Shown here one piece after another: positions 8,899-17,839 of a DNA stretch of 64,000 nucleotides (its first letter is position 1; every line of letters begins with the position of its first letter). This DNA comes from Bog-756 sp963828385 (GTDB lineage Bacteria > Actinomycetota > Acidimicrobiia > Acidimicrobiales > RAAP-2), in assembly GCA_963828385.1 (NCBI GenBank), contig CAWHEF010000002.1, positions 2,418,001-2,482,000 of the forward strand. Reading direction: 5' to 3'. The notes under the pieces are model-generated. The model was not told where the DNA came from. It saw only the letters and a list, made by a program, of their open reading frames with translations, and ran no database searches. The position numbers and the translations under genes were made by a program.

Positions 8899-10215
8899 TT
8901 ATCCGACCGGTGGTTCGGCAAGCAGCGAGGCCTCGTCCTTCCGGATCTGGTCGAGGAGGCCGCCGGGGGTGAGCTGCTCGGAGAGAAGGCGATCGAAGCG
9001 GGAGGGGTCGCCGCGCACGAAGCGCCGGCAGAGGGGCAGTCCCTCGACGTAACAGGTCAGATAGGCGCGCCATGTCGGGTGGGTGAGGAATTCGACCGCC
9101 TTGGCCGCCCGAATGAGGGGAAGCAGGCCGAAGCGGGCCACCTCGGCGGTGACGGTGTCGACGTCTGCTCCGTCCTCGTGCAGCCGGAAGGCGGCGTTCT
9201 GCCGCACGGCGGAGAGGACCTCGCCGGCCTCGGACACGGCGGCGACCACCTCGGCGTCGTAACGGATGCCGAGCGGTTCCAAGTGCTCGGCCACCATGGG
9301 CTCGGGTCGGCGCCCCACCACCACTTCGAGACCGAGATCGGCAAGGCCCTCGGCCAGAAGGCACTGGGGAGTGCCCACGAGGAAGATGGCCTCCTCCCAC
9401 CACTGCCTGCGACGGACCAGTCCGACCTCCTTGCGGGTGTGCTCGGTGTGGTGCCCGGGGTAGGACTCGTGGGCGACGAGATGGGCGAGGGTCGTAGAGA
9501 GCACGGGCAGGTCCGTGTTGACCGCCACCCGGCTCGACAGGCCGCCCAGGTAGTAGTTGAAGCCCGACCACGGCTCGTCGGTCACCAGCACGAACTCGAC
9601 CCGCTCGCCGTCGGGCAGACCGAAGAGATCGCGGGTCCGGTGACGAAGGTCCTCGGCCAACGAGGCGATGGCCCCTCCGAGACGGTCGACCGGCACGGCG
9701 TGGGACTCGCGCCAAGCGACCAGGCGCTCGGGCAGTGGACCCGTGCCTGGCAGCACCTGGTCGAGTCGACGGTGGGCGTCGACGAAGGAGTCCTCGGGCA
9801 TCCGGCTCGGGCGGACCCCATAGCAGGCCTCGACTTCGTCGGCATAGGGGATCGGTTCGCCTCCGAGCCTCCGGGCCGTGGTCAGAAGGCCGATCGTCTG
9901 GGACCGGAGCCAGTGGCGCCTGAGGGGCGGCCCGTCCTCGTCCGATGCGCCCGGTCCGGTCCCCGCGAGGGGCTCGCCGGCGTCCAGAGCGGCCACGATG
10001 GCTCTGGCCTCGGCTACGAGCCGCTCAGGCGGAAGGACCGGTTCGGCGCTCACCGCAGCGGCGGCGTCGGGTGGGCCGTAGTAGGCGTCCACCAGCCCGT
10101 CGATGTGACGGCCCAGGCGCAGGCCCAGCGTCAGATAGTCCGAGACGACACCGCTCGGGGCGGTGCCGGTGCCCCTCGGTGGCCGCCCGCTGCTCGCCGG
10201 GTCGGGTGCGCCCAC
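8899..10215 (-). CDS. DUF885-like putative metalloprotein
   Basis: An intact protein of 438 residues starting at GTG 10215, four bases after the stop of the dienelactone hydrolase gene, so translation is probably coupled. The sequence SDYLTLGLRLGRHIDGLVDAYYG opens the protein and HESYPGHHTEHTRKEVG near residue 230 is the hallmark of the DUF885 group, where a HExxxGHH-type motif is thought to bind zinc. The region SGFNYYLGGLSSRVAVNTD just before it is also typical. No signal peptide is seen, so it is likely cytosolic. A peptidase activity is plausible but unproven. Confidence 0.7.
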   Translation of the reverse strand: MGAPDPASSGRPPRGTGTAPSGVVSDYLTLGLRLGRHIDGLVDAYYGPPDAAAAVSAEPVLPPERLVAEARAIVAALDAGEPLAGTGPGASDEDGPPLRRHWLRSQTIGLLTTARRLGGEPIPYADEVEACYGVRPSRMPEDSFVDAHRRLDQVLPGTGPLPERLVAWRESHAVPVDRLGGAIASLAEDLRHRTRDLFGLPDGERVEFVLVTDEPWSGFNYYLGGLSSRVAVNTDLPVLSTTLAHLVAHESYPGHHTEHTRKEVGLVRRRQWWEEAIFLVGTPQCLLAEGLADLGLEVVVGRRPEPMVAEHLEPLGIRYDAEVVAAVSEAGEVLSAVRQNAAFRLHEDGADVDTVTAEVARFGLLPLIRAAKAVEFLTHPTWRAYLTCYVEGLPLCRRFVRGDPSRFDRLLSEQLTPGGLLDQIRKDEASLLAEPPVG

Positions 10216-10219
10216 CAGC

Positions 10220-10912
10220 TCACGCCAACGACGTACGGAAGAATTCGACGGCGCGCTCCCAGAGCCGCTCGGCAGAGCCGCGGTGGTAGGCCTCGGGGCG
10301 GTCCTCGTTGAAGAACGCGTGTCCGGCGTCTGGGTACTCGTGGAACTCGGCGTCCTTGTCGAGATCGTTGAGCTCCGCTTCGAGAGCCCGCGCCGCGTCG
10401 GGAGTGAAGAAGTCGTCGTTGCCGGCGACATGTGCTTGGACCTTGGCATCGAGTCGGCTGTAGTCGGGCCGGGCATCCGGCCATGGGATGAGCCCGTATG
10501 CCGCCACCACCGCCTTGACCGTGTCGGGACGGCGAGTGCCGAGCACGAGAGCCAATCCTCCGCCCATGCAGAAGCCGATCACGCCGATCTGGCCGCGACC
10601 AGTGCGCCGGACGAGCTCGTCCACCGCACCGCTCAATTCGACGGCGACATCGTCCATCCTCATGGCCATCATCAACTGGGCGGCCTCGTCGGGCTCGGTC
10701 AACGGAACGGTCGAGCCGTGGTAGAGGTCGGGAGCAAGTGCGGTGAAGCCGGCCTCGGCAAACCGATCGCACGTGCGTGTGATCTGCTCGACCAGACCCC
10801 ACCACTCCTGCAGGACGATGATGCCGGACGTGTCGGCCGCGCCGCTCGCAGGCTCGGCCAGATAGCCGTGCGCGCTCTTGCCGTTGCTCGGAAACTCGAT
10901 GTGCTCACCCAT
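10220..10912 (-). CDS. Dienelactone hydrolase family protein
   Basis: An intact 230-residue alpha/beta hydrolase with the full dienelactone hydrolase signature: LQEWWGL near residue 34 (the Glu that holds the cysteine), GFCMGGGLAL with the nucleophilic Cys near 118, NDDFFTP with the catalytic Asp, and DAGHAFF with the catalytic His near 200. It hydrolyses cyclic lactones or esters, classically in chloroaromatic breakdown. It is the first gene of a two-gene unit with the DUF885 gene and is divergent from the NlpC/P60 gene across a spacer with GTGCAC repeats. Confidence 0.9.
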   Translation of the reverse strand: MGEHIEFPSNGKSAHGYLAEPASGAADTSGIIVLQEWWGLVEQITRTCDRFAEAGFTALAPDLYHGSTVPLTEPDEAAQLMMAMRMDDVAVELSGAVDELVRRTGRGQIGVIGFCMGGGLALVLGTRRPDTVKAVVAAYGLIPWPDARPDYSRLDAKVQAHVAGNDDFFTPDAARALEAELNDLDKDAEFHEYPDAGHAFFNEDRPEAYHRGSAERLWERAVEFFRTSLA

Positions 10913-10935
10913 GAGGTTGGACCCTAGTCCGACGT

Positions 10936-10999
10936 GTGCACCGCGCCTTTAGCACAACCGTCCGGACCGGTGCACATTTCGGTGCACAGTTCGGTGCAC
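10936..10999. promoter_or_regulatory. Cluster of GTGCAC palindromes, three in 12-bp phase
   Basis: The palindrome GTGCAC occurs at 10936-10941, 10970-10975, 10982-10987 and 10994-10999. The last three are spaced exactly 12 bp and share the longer core TCGGTGCAC in two of them. They lie 24-87 bp upstream of the dienelactone hydrolase start, in the divergent spacer. This is what a cooperative operator can look like, but no bound regulator is known. Confidence 0.45.
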
Positions 11000-11121
11000 G
11001 TTCAGACGACGATCAAGGGCGGCCGTCTGCCCGACACCGCAACCATTGCGGGATCCACCGTTGCCCGGAGTCCGCGCGTCGGGCTCAATGTCCTGCTAAA
11101 TGGGCCGCCGACCAACGGTGC

Positions 11122-11150
11122 TTGTGGTCGCCGGCGCCATGCGCTAGAAA
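11122..11150 (+). promoter_or_regulatory. Putative promoter of the NlpC/P60 gene
   Basis: TTGTGG at 11122-11127 and TAGAAA at 11145-11150 are separated by 17 bp. A start of transcription near 11157 would leave only about five bases before the ATG at 11162, and no Shine-Dalgarno sequence is present, so the mRNA may be leaderless or nearly so. Confidence 0.4.
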
Positions 11151-11161
11151 GTGATCCCGTT

Positions 11162-12409
11162 ATGCCTGACGCCGAGCTTTCCTCGACGGCCAAGCCGAAC
11201 GTGTCCCTCCTTCCCCGGAAAACCCCTCGCCGACCTGTGCGCGCGCTTCTCGTTCTCGCATCCGTTCTCGGCATCGGTTCTTCGGTGATGGTCGTGGCCC
11301 GACCGGCTGCAGCCGACCAGATCTCTGATGCCAAGGCGCAAGCGGCGTCCATCACCGCCAAGCTCCAGAGCATCCAGGGCCAGGAGCAGGCGCTCACCGG
11401 GCAGGTCGAGCAGGCCGACTACCAGCTGAGCCAGATCCAGAGCCAGATCGCCGCCAACCACGCTGCGAAGGACAAGGACCAGGCCGCCGTCGACCGGGAC
11501 ATGACCCAGCTCCGGACCGAGGCGATCCACGACTACACCAACAGCGGCCAGAACAACGAGGACACTGCGATGTTCTCGTCGAACGTCAACGTCTCGGGGA
11601 TCCGGTCCGAGTACTCGAACATCGCCACCGGCAACGCCACCGTCATCATCGACAACCTGCACAGCGACCAGTCGAAGCTGCAGGCTGCAGAGAGCGCCCT
11701 TCAGAAGCAGTCGTCACAGGCTGCCGCCACCCGTGACGGCCTCCAGAGCTCCGAGAGCCAGGCAGCCACCCTCGCCAACCAGTACCAGTCCACGTTGAAC
11801 GGCGTGAACTCGCAGATCCAGACGCTCGTCGCCCAGCAGCAGGCCGCTCAGCAAGCAGCAGCCGAGGCGGCGGCGAGAGCGGCCTTCACCGCCCAAGTAG
11901 CAGCGTCCCAGCAGGCACAAGCGGCGACCACCACCACGACAAGCGGCGGCGGTGGCGGTGGGGGGGGCGCCAGCACCGACGGGGGCAGTGGTGGCAACGG
12001 AGGTGGCGGCGGCGGCGGCGGTGGCAACGCCGGACCGCCCCCCAACCTGGCCGCCGGTGCCGCCGGCGCCATCCAGGCCGCCGAGAGCCAGATCGGGGTC
12101 CCCTACGTGTGGGGGGGCGAGAGCCCGGGCGTGGGATTCGACTGCTCGGGGCTGGTCCAATGGGCGTACGCCCAGGTCGGGATCGGTCTGCCACGCACCT
12201 CCGGAGCCCAGTACGGCGCCACCGTCCAGATCCCGCTGTCGGCCATGGAGCCCGGCGACCTCCTCTTCTACGGTCCCGGTGGTTCCGATCATGTGGCCAT
12301 GTACGTCGGTGGCGGATCGATGATCGAGGCGCCCTCGACCGGCCAGACCGTGCACATCACGGCCGTGCGCACCGGTGACGGCTTCGCCGGAGTCGGCCGG
12401 GTCGGCTAG
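11162..12409 (+). CDS. Secreted NlpC/P60 peptidoglycan hydrolase with coiled coil
   Basis: An intact 415-residue cell-wall hydrolase resembling RipA-type enzymes. Residues 1-55 are a basic start plus hydrophobic signal segment (VRALLVLASVLGIG...ARPAAADQ). Residues 56-265 form a Gln/Ala/Ser-rich coiled coil, residues 266-305 a Thr- and Gly-rich hinge, and residues 310-415 the NlpC/P60 domain with the catalytic Cys in FDCSGLVQWAY, the His in SDHVAMYVG and a following acidic/polar residue in MIEAPSTG. It should cut D-glutamyl-meso-DAP links at division sites. The coiled coil may inhibit it or position it, as in related proteins. Confidence 0.88.
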   Translation: MPDAELSSTAKPNVSLLPRKTPRRPVRALLVLASVLGIGSSVMVVARPAAADQISDAKAQAASITAKLQSIQGQEQALTGQVEQADYQLSQIQSQIAANHAAKDKDQAAVDRDMTQLRTEAIHDYTNSGQNNEDTAMFSSNVNVSGIRSEYSNIATGNATVIIDNLHSDQSKLQAAESALQKQSSQAAATRDGLQSSESQAATLANQYQSTLNGVNSQIQTLVAQQQAAQQAAAEAAARAAFTAQVAASQQAQAATTTTTSGGGGGGGGASTDGGSGGNGGGGGGGGGNAGPPPNLAAGAAGAIQAAESQIGVPYVWGGESPGVGFDCSGLVQWAYAQVGIGLPRTSGAQYGATVQIPLSAMEPGDLLFYGPGGSDHVAMYVGGGSMIEAPSTGQTVHITAVRTGDGFAGVGRVG

Positions 12410-12494
12410 CGGTTCCCGGCCAGGACCTCTCGTCCCCGCCCGAACCCGAGGTCCAGGCAGACCACGGTCGAGCTCGATCTGAGTGGGCCGCGGT

Positions 12495-13334
12495 TCAGCG
12501 TTGGTCGTGGGCGGCGTACTCACTCGGCGGCAGCTGGCCACTCTCACCATCCGCCCTCGGGCCCGGTGGACGCCCGAAGCGGTACGGGACCGCCTCCCGG
12601 CCCGCCTGGACGACCATCGCACGGCCGCTCTCCTCGTCGCCCAGGCAGGACAGCACGGCCTCGGCCACAGACGTCGGTTCGATCAGCGGGAAGCCGCTCT
12701 CTTGGAGCATCTCCCGGGTGTCGGCGATGAGCGGTGTGTCGACGATGCTCGGGCACACGGCGTCGATGGTGATCTTGTGCTCGGACAGCTGGGGTACGAG
12801 CGAGCGGACCAACCCGACGACGGCGTGCTTGGTCAGGCAGTAGATGGGGTCGGGCGAGAAGCCGATGAGGCCGGCCAACGAGGCCGTGGCCACGATTGCT
12901 CCGCCCCCCCGTCGGGCAAGCGCCGGGACGAGAGCGCGGATTCCGTAGACCACGCCGTCGACGTTGACCCTCATGATCCGACGGTACGCCTCGTCGCTGA
13001 GGGAGGTGATCTCCTGCTCGCCAGTGGACACGCCGGCATTGAGGTGGACGAGGTCGACGCCTCCCCACGCCTCCGTTGCGGCATCGACGATGCCGGGCCA
13101 GGCATCCGGATCCCCGACGTCTGCGCGGATGGCGGCTCCGCCGAGCTCCGACGCCGCACGCTTGACCGCCGCCTCGTCCAGGTCGACCATGGCGACCGAG
13201 GCACCCGAGCGAGCGAGCAGCGTGGCCGTGGCGAGACCGATCCCCGATCCAGCCCCGGTGACCAACGCCGTCTTGCCCGTGAACGCTTGCAAGGGTTCCT
13301 CCCCGAGGTCGCTGGTGTGCACGTTTGACGACAC
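12495..13334 (-). CDS. Short-chain dehydrogenase/reductase
   Basis: An intact 279-residue classical SDR. The cofactor motif is TGAGSGIG near residue 26, the acidic residue of MVDLDE after strand 2 suggests NAD(H) preference, NAG is in LNAGVSTG, the catalytic Ser in ATASLAG, and the YxxxK pair in YCLTK near 162. GTG 13334 is the furthest start; a GTG six codons in (VHTSD) is also possible. It stands alone between a convergent NlpC/P60 gene and a divergent Lgt-like gene. The substrate is unknown. Confidence 0.85.
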   Translation of the reverse strand: MSSNVHTSDLGEEPLQAFTGKTALVTGAGSGIGLATATLLARSGASVAMVDLDEAAVKRAASELGGAAIRADVGDPDAWPGIVDAATEAWGGVDLVHLNAGVSTGEQEITSLSDEAYRRIMRVNVDGVVYGIRALVPALARRGGGAIVATASLAGLIGFSPDPIYCLTKHAVVGLVRSLVPQLSEHKITIDAVCPSIVDTPLIADTREMLQESGFPLIEPTSVAEAVLSCLGDEESGRAMVVQAGREAVPYRFGRPPGPRADGESGQLPPSEYAAHDQR

Positions 13335-13458
13335 GCTGAATCGGGTCGTGCCGCCGTCACCCTACCGGCCCCGTGGGGCATACTGAGTTGGCCTCGGCGA
13401 GTCGCCTTCGGACGACTCGGTTCGTACCGATGCCTTCGACCATGAGGCTCCATCCACC

Positions 13459-14499
13459 ATGAGACCCATCCCAGTCGCGTTCCACATCTGGTTCCTCGAG
13501 GTCCACACCTACGGCATCGGACTGGCCCTGACGTTCTGGTTCGGGCTCCGGTACACCGAGCGTCGCCTCCGGAGGTCCGGTTACCAGTGGAGGTGGGTAA
13601 CCGGCATGTTCGTGTGGGTCGTGGTGGCGGCGATCGTGGGCGCCCGGGCGTTCCAGATCCTGTCCCACCTCTCGTACTATTCCGCCCATCCCGGCCAGAT
13701 CATCGCCGTCTGGCAGGGAGGGCTCTCATCGTTCGGCGGTCTCATCTTCGCCGTACCGGTCGCCATCGTGATCTCCCGGCGGCGGTGCCCCGAGCTCTCG
13801 ACACTGCGCTTCGCCGATCTCATGGCACCCGTGCTCATGGCCAGCTGGGGAATCGGGCGGCTCTTGGGGCCGCAGATGATGGTGGCGGGTGGAGGCCACG
13901 CGACCCAACAGTGGTTCGGCATGTACTACGCCGGCCAGGTGGGCAAGCGGCTTCCGGTGCCCATCTTCCAGGCCGTCGAGGACTTCACGATCTTCGCCAT
14001 CCTGCTGCTCGTCGAGCGCTGGCTCCGCTCCATCGCCCCCCAGCCGGCCGACGCGACGGCAGGGTCGGGCCTGCCGGATCCTGCAGGACCAACGGGCCCG
14101 ACGCAGAGGGAAGATGCTCCGGGCGCCGTGGCCGTCACGGACGGCGTCCACCCTGGAGGCGCTTCCATCCGATCTCTCCGGCCTCCCGCCGGCATCGTGA
14201 TCGCAGTGGGCATGGTGCTATGGGGTGTCGAGCGGTTCTTCGACGAGCACCTCTGGCTCGGAGAGGACGGGCACCTCGGTTCGCTCCTGGTCCAAGGTGC
14301 GGGCATCCTTCTCGTCGTCGCCGGCATCGTGCTCCTGGCGAGCCGGGTCGGTCCCCTCCAGCGGTGGCGGCGGGGCGAAGGCGTGCCGGCCGGAGCGGGC
14401 CAACCATCGGCCGGCGGTCAGACCGGCGATCGATCAGACAGACAGTCAGGCGATCAATCCGGTGGTCAGACAGTTGTGACACCCTCTGGGGCGCGCTAG
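13459..14499 (+). CDS. Divergent prolipoprotein diacylglyceryl transferase-like membrane protein
   Basis: An intact 346-residue polytopic membrane protein with the Lgt pattern: YGIGLALTFWFGLRY in the first helix, GARAFQIL, the motif WQGGLSSFGGLIFA corresponding to the GGxSxxGG loop, GIGRLLGP, VPIFQAVEDF and a late helix with RFFDEHLW. The transferase moves diacylglycerol from phosphatidylglycerol to the lipobox cysteine. It is odd in that the GRxGNxxNxE signature is replaced by GRLLGPQMMVAGGG and the His of the SFHGG loop is Phe, so it may be a paralogue with changed activity. The C-terminal 60 residues are Gln/Gly/Ser-rich. Confidence 0.7.
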   Translation: MRPIPVAFHIWFLEVHTYGIGLALTFWFGLRYTERRLRRSGYQWRWVTGMFVWVVVAAIVGARAFQILSHLSYYSAHPGQIIAVWQGGLSSFGGLIFAVPVAIVISRRRCPELSTLRFADLMAPVLMASWGIGRLLGPQMMVAGGGHATQQWFGMYYAGQVGKRLPVPIFQAVEDFTIFAILLLVERWLRSIAPQPADATAGSGLPDPAGPTGPTQREDAPGAVAVTDGVHPGGASIRSLRPPAGIVIAVGMVLWGVERFFDEHLWLGEDGHLGSLLVQGAGILLVVAGIVLLASRVGPLQRWRRGEGVPAGAGQPSAGGQTGDRSDRQSGDQSGGQTVVTPSGAR

Positions 14500-14611
14500 C
14501 TTCACCTGCATCTCGGTTCGCCATCTCGACTGGACGGAGCTGGCAGGCTCCGTCCTCTCGCCCCTCGAGTCACTCGAGCGCCATGGGCTGGATGGGGCCG
14601 CGGGGACGGTC

Positions 14612-15523
14612 GTGGTGGTGTCGAACCCGCCGGAACGACCCAACGTCGCCGAAGTTCGCCCGGCGGGCGGTCTCGGGCTGCTCCCGGCCGTGGTCGTCGT
14701 CGAGGGATCGATCGACGCTGTGTCCCCCGCTGTCTCCTCTTTTGCCGACGTCGTAGCCGAGGGCGACGAGCTGGATTCGGTGGTAGCCGGTGCCGTATCC
14801 AACCCCATCGCCGCCACCTCTCTTGCCGTGCTGTTGCGCGGCAACGAGACCCGGTCCGCCATCGACAGCCTGGCTGCCGAATCGGCCGTCTATGCCACCC
14901 TCCAATCCGGTCCGGAGTTCGCACGCTGGCTGGCAAACTCGCGCCGACGCAGGGGTCGTCGCCGACGCGCCGGGTCGGCGCCGCCGTCGGTCGGCGTCGT
15001 TCGGGACGGCGACCGGCTGACCATCACCCTCGACCGCCCCGAGGTGCACAACGCCCTGGATCGAGCCATGCGGGACGAGCTGTGGGCCGCCTTCGACGTC
15101 GCCGATGCCGATCCGTCGGTCGAGATAGACCTCTGCGGAGCGGGAGCTTCGTTCTGCAGCGGCGGGGACCTCGACGAGTTCGGCACGCTGCCCGACCCGG
15201 CCACCGGTCATCTCGTGCGGCTGAGCCGCAGTCTCGGAGCGCGCCTCTCCCAGCTGGCCGGTCGCACGACCGTCGAGCTGCATGGCCCCTGCGTCGGTTC
15301 GGGCATCGAGCTGGCCGCCTTCGGCGGGCGCATCGTGGCCACACCGGACACCGTCGTATCCCTTCCCGAGGTGTCGTTCGGGCTGATCCCCGGAGCCGGC
15401 GGCACTGCGAGCCTCCCGCCGAGGATCGGTCGGCATCGAACGGCGTGGCTGGCCTTGAGCGGGTCCACCATCGGTGCCCGGACGGGGCTCGAGTGGGGTC
15501 TCATCGACACGCTCGTTGAGTGA
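14612..15523 (+). CDS. Enoyl-CoA hydratase/isomerase-like protein with N-terminal extension
   Basis: A 303-residue open frame whose residues 125-303 are a crotonase domain (ITLDRPEVHNALDRAMRDEL, GASFCSGGDLDEFG, LHGPCVGSGIELAAFG, LPEVSFGLIPGAGGTASLP). The oxyanion-hole loops are present. The first 120 residues are an unusual extension rich in Val and Ala. The frame is open back to the Lgt stop at 14499 and that stretch (HLDWTELAGSVLSPLESLERHG) also looks coded, so the true start may be an unusual codon upstream of GTG 14612. The activity is probably hydratase or isomerase on an acyl-CoA. Confidence 0.7.
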   Translation: MVVSNPPERPNVAEVRPAGGLGLLPAVVVVEGSIDAVSPAVSSFADVVAEGDELDSVVAGAVSNPIAATSLAVLLRGNETRSAIDSLAAESAVYATLQSGPEFARWLANSRRRRGRRRRAGSAPPSVGVVRDGDRLTITLDRPEVHNALDRAMRDELWAAFDVADADPSVEIDLCGAGASFCSGGDLDEFGTLPDPATGHLVRLSRSLGARLSQLAGRTTVELHGPCVGSGIELAAFGGRIVATPDTVVSLPEVSFGLIPGAGGTASLPPRIGRHRTAWLALSGSTIGARTGLEWGLIDTLVE

Positions 15524-15569
15524 CACGATCTCGGTGACCGGGCGCCTTCCCGCGCTAGCCTCGCCAGTG

Positions 15570-16044
15570 GTGTCCGCTCCCATCACAGTCGAGCAGTCCC
15601 GCGCCAGTACCTGTCGAGCTGCAGCGAGCCTTCGACGGGACGCTGCAGACCCCACTACCGGTGATCTTCTCCCGCCGTTACGGACTGTTGCCGCCGGTCA
15701 GGGAGGTCCGCGGGCAGGACGGGGCCTGGGGCACGGTCGGGCAGACGCGGACGGTCGTCACCACGGACGGGGGGACGATGCGCGAGCTCCTCACCAAGGT
15801 CGACGCCCTGAGCTCGTTCGACTACCAGTTGAGCGACATCACGGGCCCGATGCGGCCGCTCGTCGACGGCGTCAACGGCCGATGGGAGTTCGCCCCACGC
15901 GGCACCGGAACGGTCATCACCTGGCGCTGGGTCCTGCATCCGACGGGCGCCGGGGCACTCGTCATGCGGCCGATCGCCAGGATGTGGCGCGGCTACGCCC
16001 GCCAGGCCCTGGAGCTGCTATCGGACCAACTGCTCGCGCCGTAG
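15570..16044 (+). CDS. SRPBCC-family protein (one frameshift)
   Basis: A polyketide-cyclase/START-like protein of about 158 residues from GTG 15570 (VSAPITVEQ) to the TAG at 16044. After one break near 15600 it reads VPVELQRAFDGTLQTPLPVIF, then GQTRTVVTTDGGTMRELLTKV, a central TVITWRWVLHP strand and the long C-terminal helix ARMWRGYARQALELLSDQL. This is the helix-grip fold, which holds hydrophobic ligands. The length is 3n+1, so one base is surplus. The ligand is unknown. Confidence 0.65.
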
Positions 16045-16109
16045 CCGGGGCGCTGTGACCACCTGGTCGTAGGCCCGGCTGACGCCGTATCTTCCCCGTC
16101 GAGGTCCGG

Positions 16110-17310
16110 CTAGGCCGCCTTCTCGAGGACGTGGACGCCGCAGGCCGATCCGAGCCCGATGACGTGGGCCAGTCCCGACCTTGGCTCCCTCGATCTGGCG
16201 GTCGCCGGCCTCGCCTCGCAGGTGATGGCAGACCTCCCAGATGTTGGCGATCCCGGTGGCGGCGATGGGGTGACCCTTGGACTCGAGACCACCGGAGACG
16301 TTGACCGGCTTCTTCCCGTCCCGCCAGGTGGCGCCGGAGTCGAAGAAGTCGACGGCCCCGCCCGGCTCGCACAGCCCCAGGTTGTCGTAGTGCACGAGCT
16401 CGGCGGTGGCGAAGCAGTCGTGGAGCTCGACCAGGTCGAGGTCTTCGGGGCCGACGCCGGCCTGCTCGTAGGCCTGGTTGGCGGCGTTGCGGGTCAGGGT
16501 GTTGACGTTCGGCAGCACCTGGCATGCCTCCTCCCACGGGTCGGTGGTGAGGATGGACGCCGAGACCTTGACGGCCCGCCGGCGCTGGTCCGGGATCGAG
16601 GGTCTTGAGCTTGGAGTCGCTCACCACGACGGCCGCCGCCGCGCCGTCACAGTTGGCCGAGCACATCGGCCGGGTGTTCGGGTAGGCGATCATCACGTCG
16701 CCCATGATCTGCTCGAGGCTCATCTTCTTCGTGTAGGCGGCCAGCGGGTTGAGCGTGGAGTGGGAGTGGTTCTTCTCGCTGATCCGGGCGAAGAGCTCGA
16801 AGCTGGCGCCGCCGTACCGGTGCCCGTACTCCATGCCGATCTGGGCGAAGACGCCGGGCATGGTCTCGGTGCCGATGCGGCCGTCGACGGGGGCGACGCG
16901 CCCGTAGCGACCGCTCGGGGTCCAGGTGTCGCCGTCGGCCTTCCGGCTCCCGCCGGCCAGGAGCCCGGCGCCGGCCAGCTTCTCGACGCCGACGGCCAAT
17001 CCGTAGTCGCATTCGCCCGCCTTGACGGCCATGATCGCGGTGCGCAGGGCCGTGGCCCCCGTGGCGCAGGCGTTGGCCACGTTGTAGACGGGGATGCCGG
17101 TCTGGCCGATCTGCTTCTGCAGCTGCTGGCCGATGCCGGCCGATGCGCCCATCAGGTTGCCGGCGGCGAGGATCCCATGTCCTTCATCGCCACCTGGCCG
17201 TCGGACAGGGCGCCGAGCGCCGCCTCGGCGGCCAGGTCGACGGTGTCCTTGTCGGGGTGCTTCCCGAACTTGGTCATGTGGATCCCGAGGATCCAGACGG
17301 ACTCGCTCAT
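16110..17310 (-). CDS. Thiolase-like lipid-transfer protein (Ltp/SCP-x type, frameshifted)
   Basis: A protein of about 400 residues from ATG 17310 behind a strong AAGGAGGCGTC ribosome site. It opens SESVWILGIHMTKFGKHPDKD, has NVANACATGATALRTAI with the active-site cysteine, YGLAVGVEKLAG, HSHSTLNPLAAYTKKMS, DLVELHDCFATAELVHY, SKGHPIAATGIANIWEV and the end HVIGLGSACGVHVLEKA. This is the SCP-x/Ltp thiolase class that performs thiolysis or retro-aldol cleavage of branched or steroid side-chain CoA esters. It starts inside the DUF35 stop (ATGA), and such thiolases usually act together with a DUF35 partner. Frame changes lie near 17170, 16590 and 16180. Confidence 0.8.
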
Positions 17311-17764
17311 GACGCCTCCTTCTTGCCGTTCCCGGTGTCCCGGCTCGTGGTGCTCTGGATCGTGGTGTCGCCACCGCCGATGGCTCGAACCCGAAGCCGA
17401 CGGCTTCGACTCCCGCCCCGTCGGTGCCGATGGGAAAGGTGGTCAACTTCACCTTCATTCCCAGCGATACGTGGTCGGGGTCGGGCTCGATGTTGACGAC
17501 GTTGCCCCGCACGCTGGTGCCCTCGCAGTCGACGACTCCGGCGACGAAGGGCACCGGCACCCCGGGAGCGGCGAAGGCGACGATCGTGAAGGTGTCGAGC
17601 TCCCCCTCGGTCGGAACGTCGACCAGGGCGAAGTCGAGGCCACCGCATGACGCGCAGGCGTTGCGCCGGTCGAAGAACCGTGCGCCACAGCCCGTGCACT
17701 CGTTGGCGACGAGGTGGGGCTCGTCGCCCAGCACCAGGTAGTCGACCAACGGAACCTGCGCCAT
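17307..17764 (-). CDS. DUF35 OB-fold Zn-ribbon protein, thiolase partner (frameshifted)
   Basis: A protein of about 152 residues from ATG 17764 behind GAGAGGGAACGAC. The rubredoxin-like zinc ribbon is visible as CTGCGARFFDRRNACASCGG (residues 24-43) and is followed by the OB fold (GELDTFTIVAFAAPGVPVPFVAGVVD in two parts, then RGNVVNIEPDPDHV). After a break near 17390 it ends DTGNGKKEAS, its TGA overlapping the thiolase ATG. DUF35 proteins bind SCP-x type thiolases and help present the acyl-CoA. The break looks like one missing base in a CCC run. Confidence 0.8.
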
Positions 17765-17839
17765 GTCGTTCCCTCTCGTCGATCCTCTCCGCCTCCGAGC
17801 CTGCCAGAGCAGGCAGGTCCGCGCCATCCGGCAGGGTGG

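Noticed and set aside
11000..11161. Cyclic di-AMP riboswitch upstream of the NlpC/P60 gene
   Set aside because: Such riboswitches precede many actinobacterial cell-wall hydrolases, but the conserved GGGG/GAAUCC-type segments are not present and the promoter is too close to the ATG.
10934..12409. Start of the NlpC/P60 gene at 10934
   Set aside because: The added residues are translated GTGCAC repeats, while ATG 11162 is followed by a signal peptide and has a fitting promoter.
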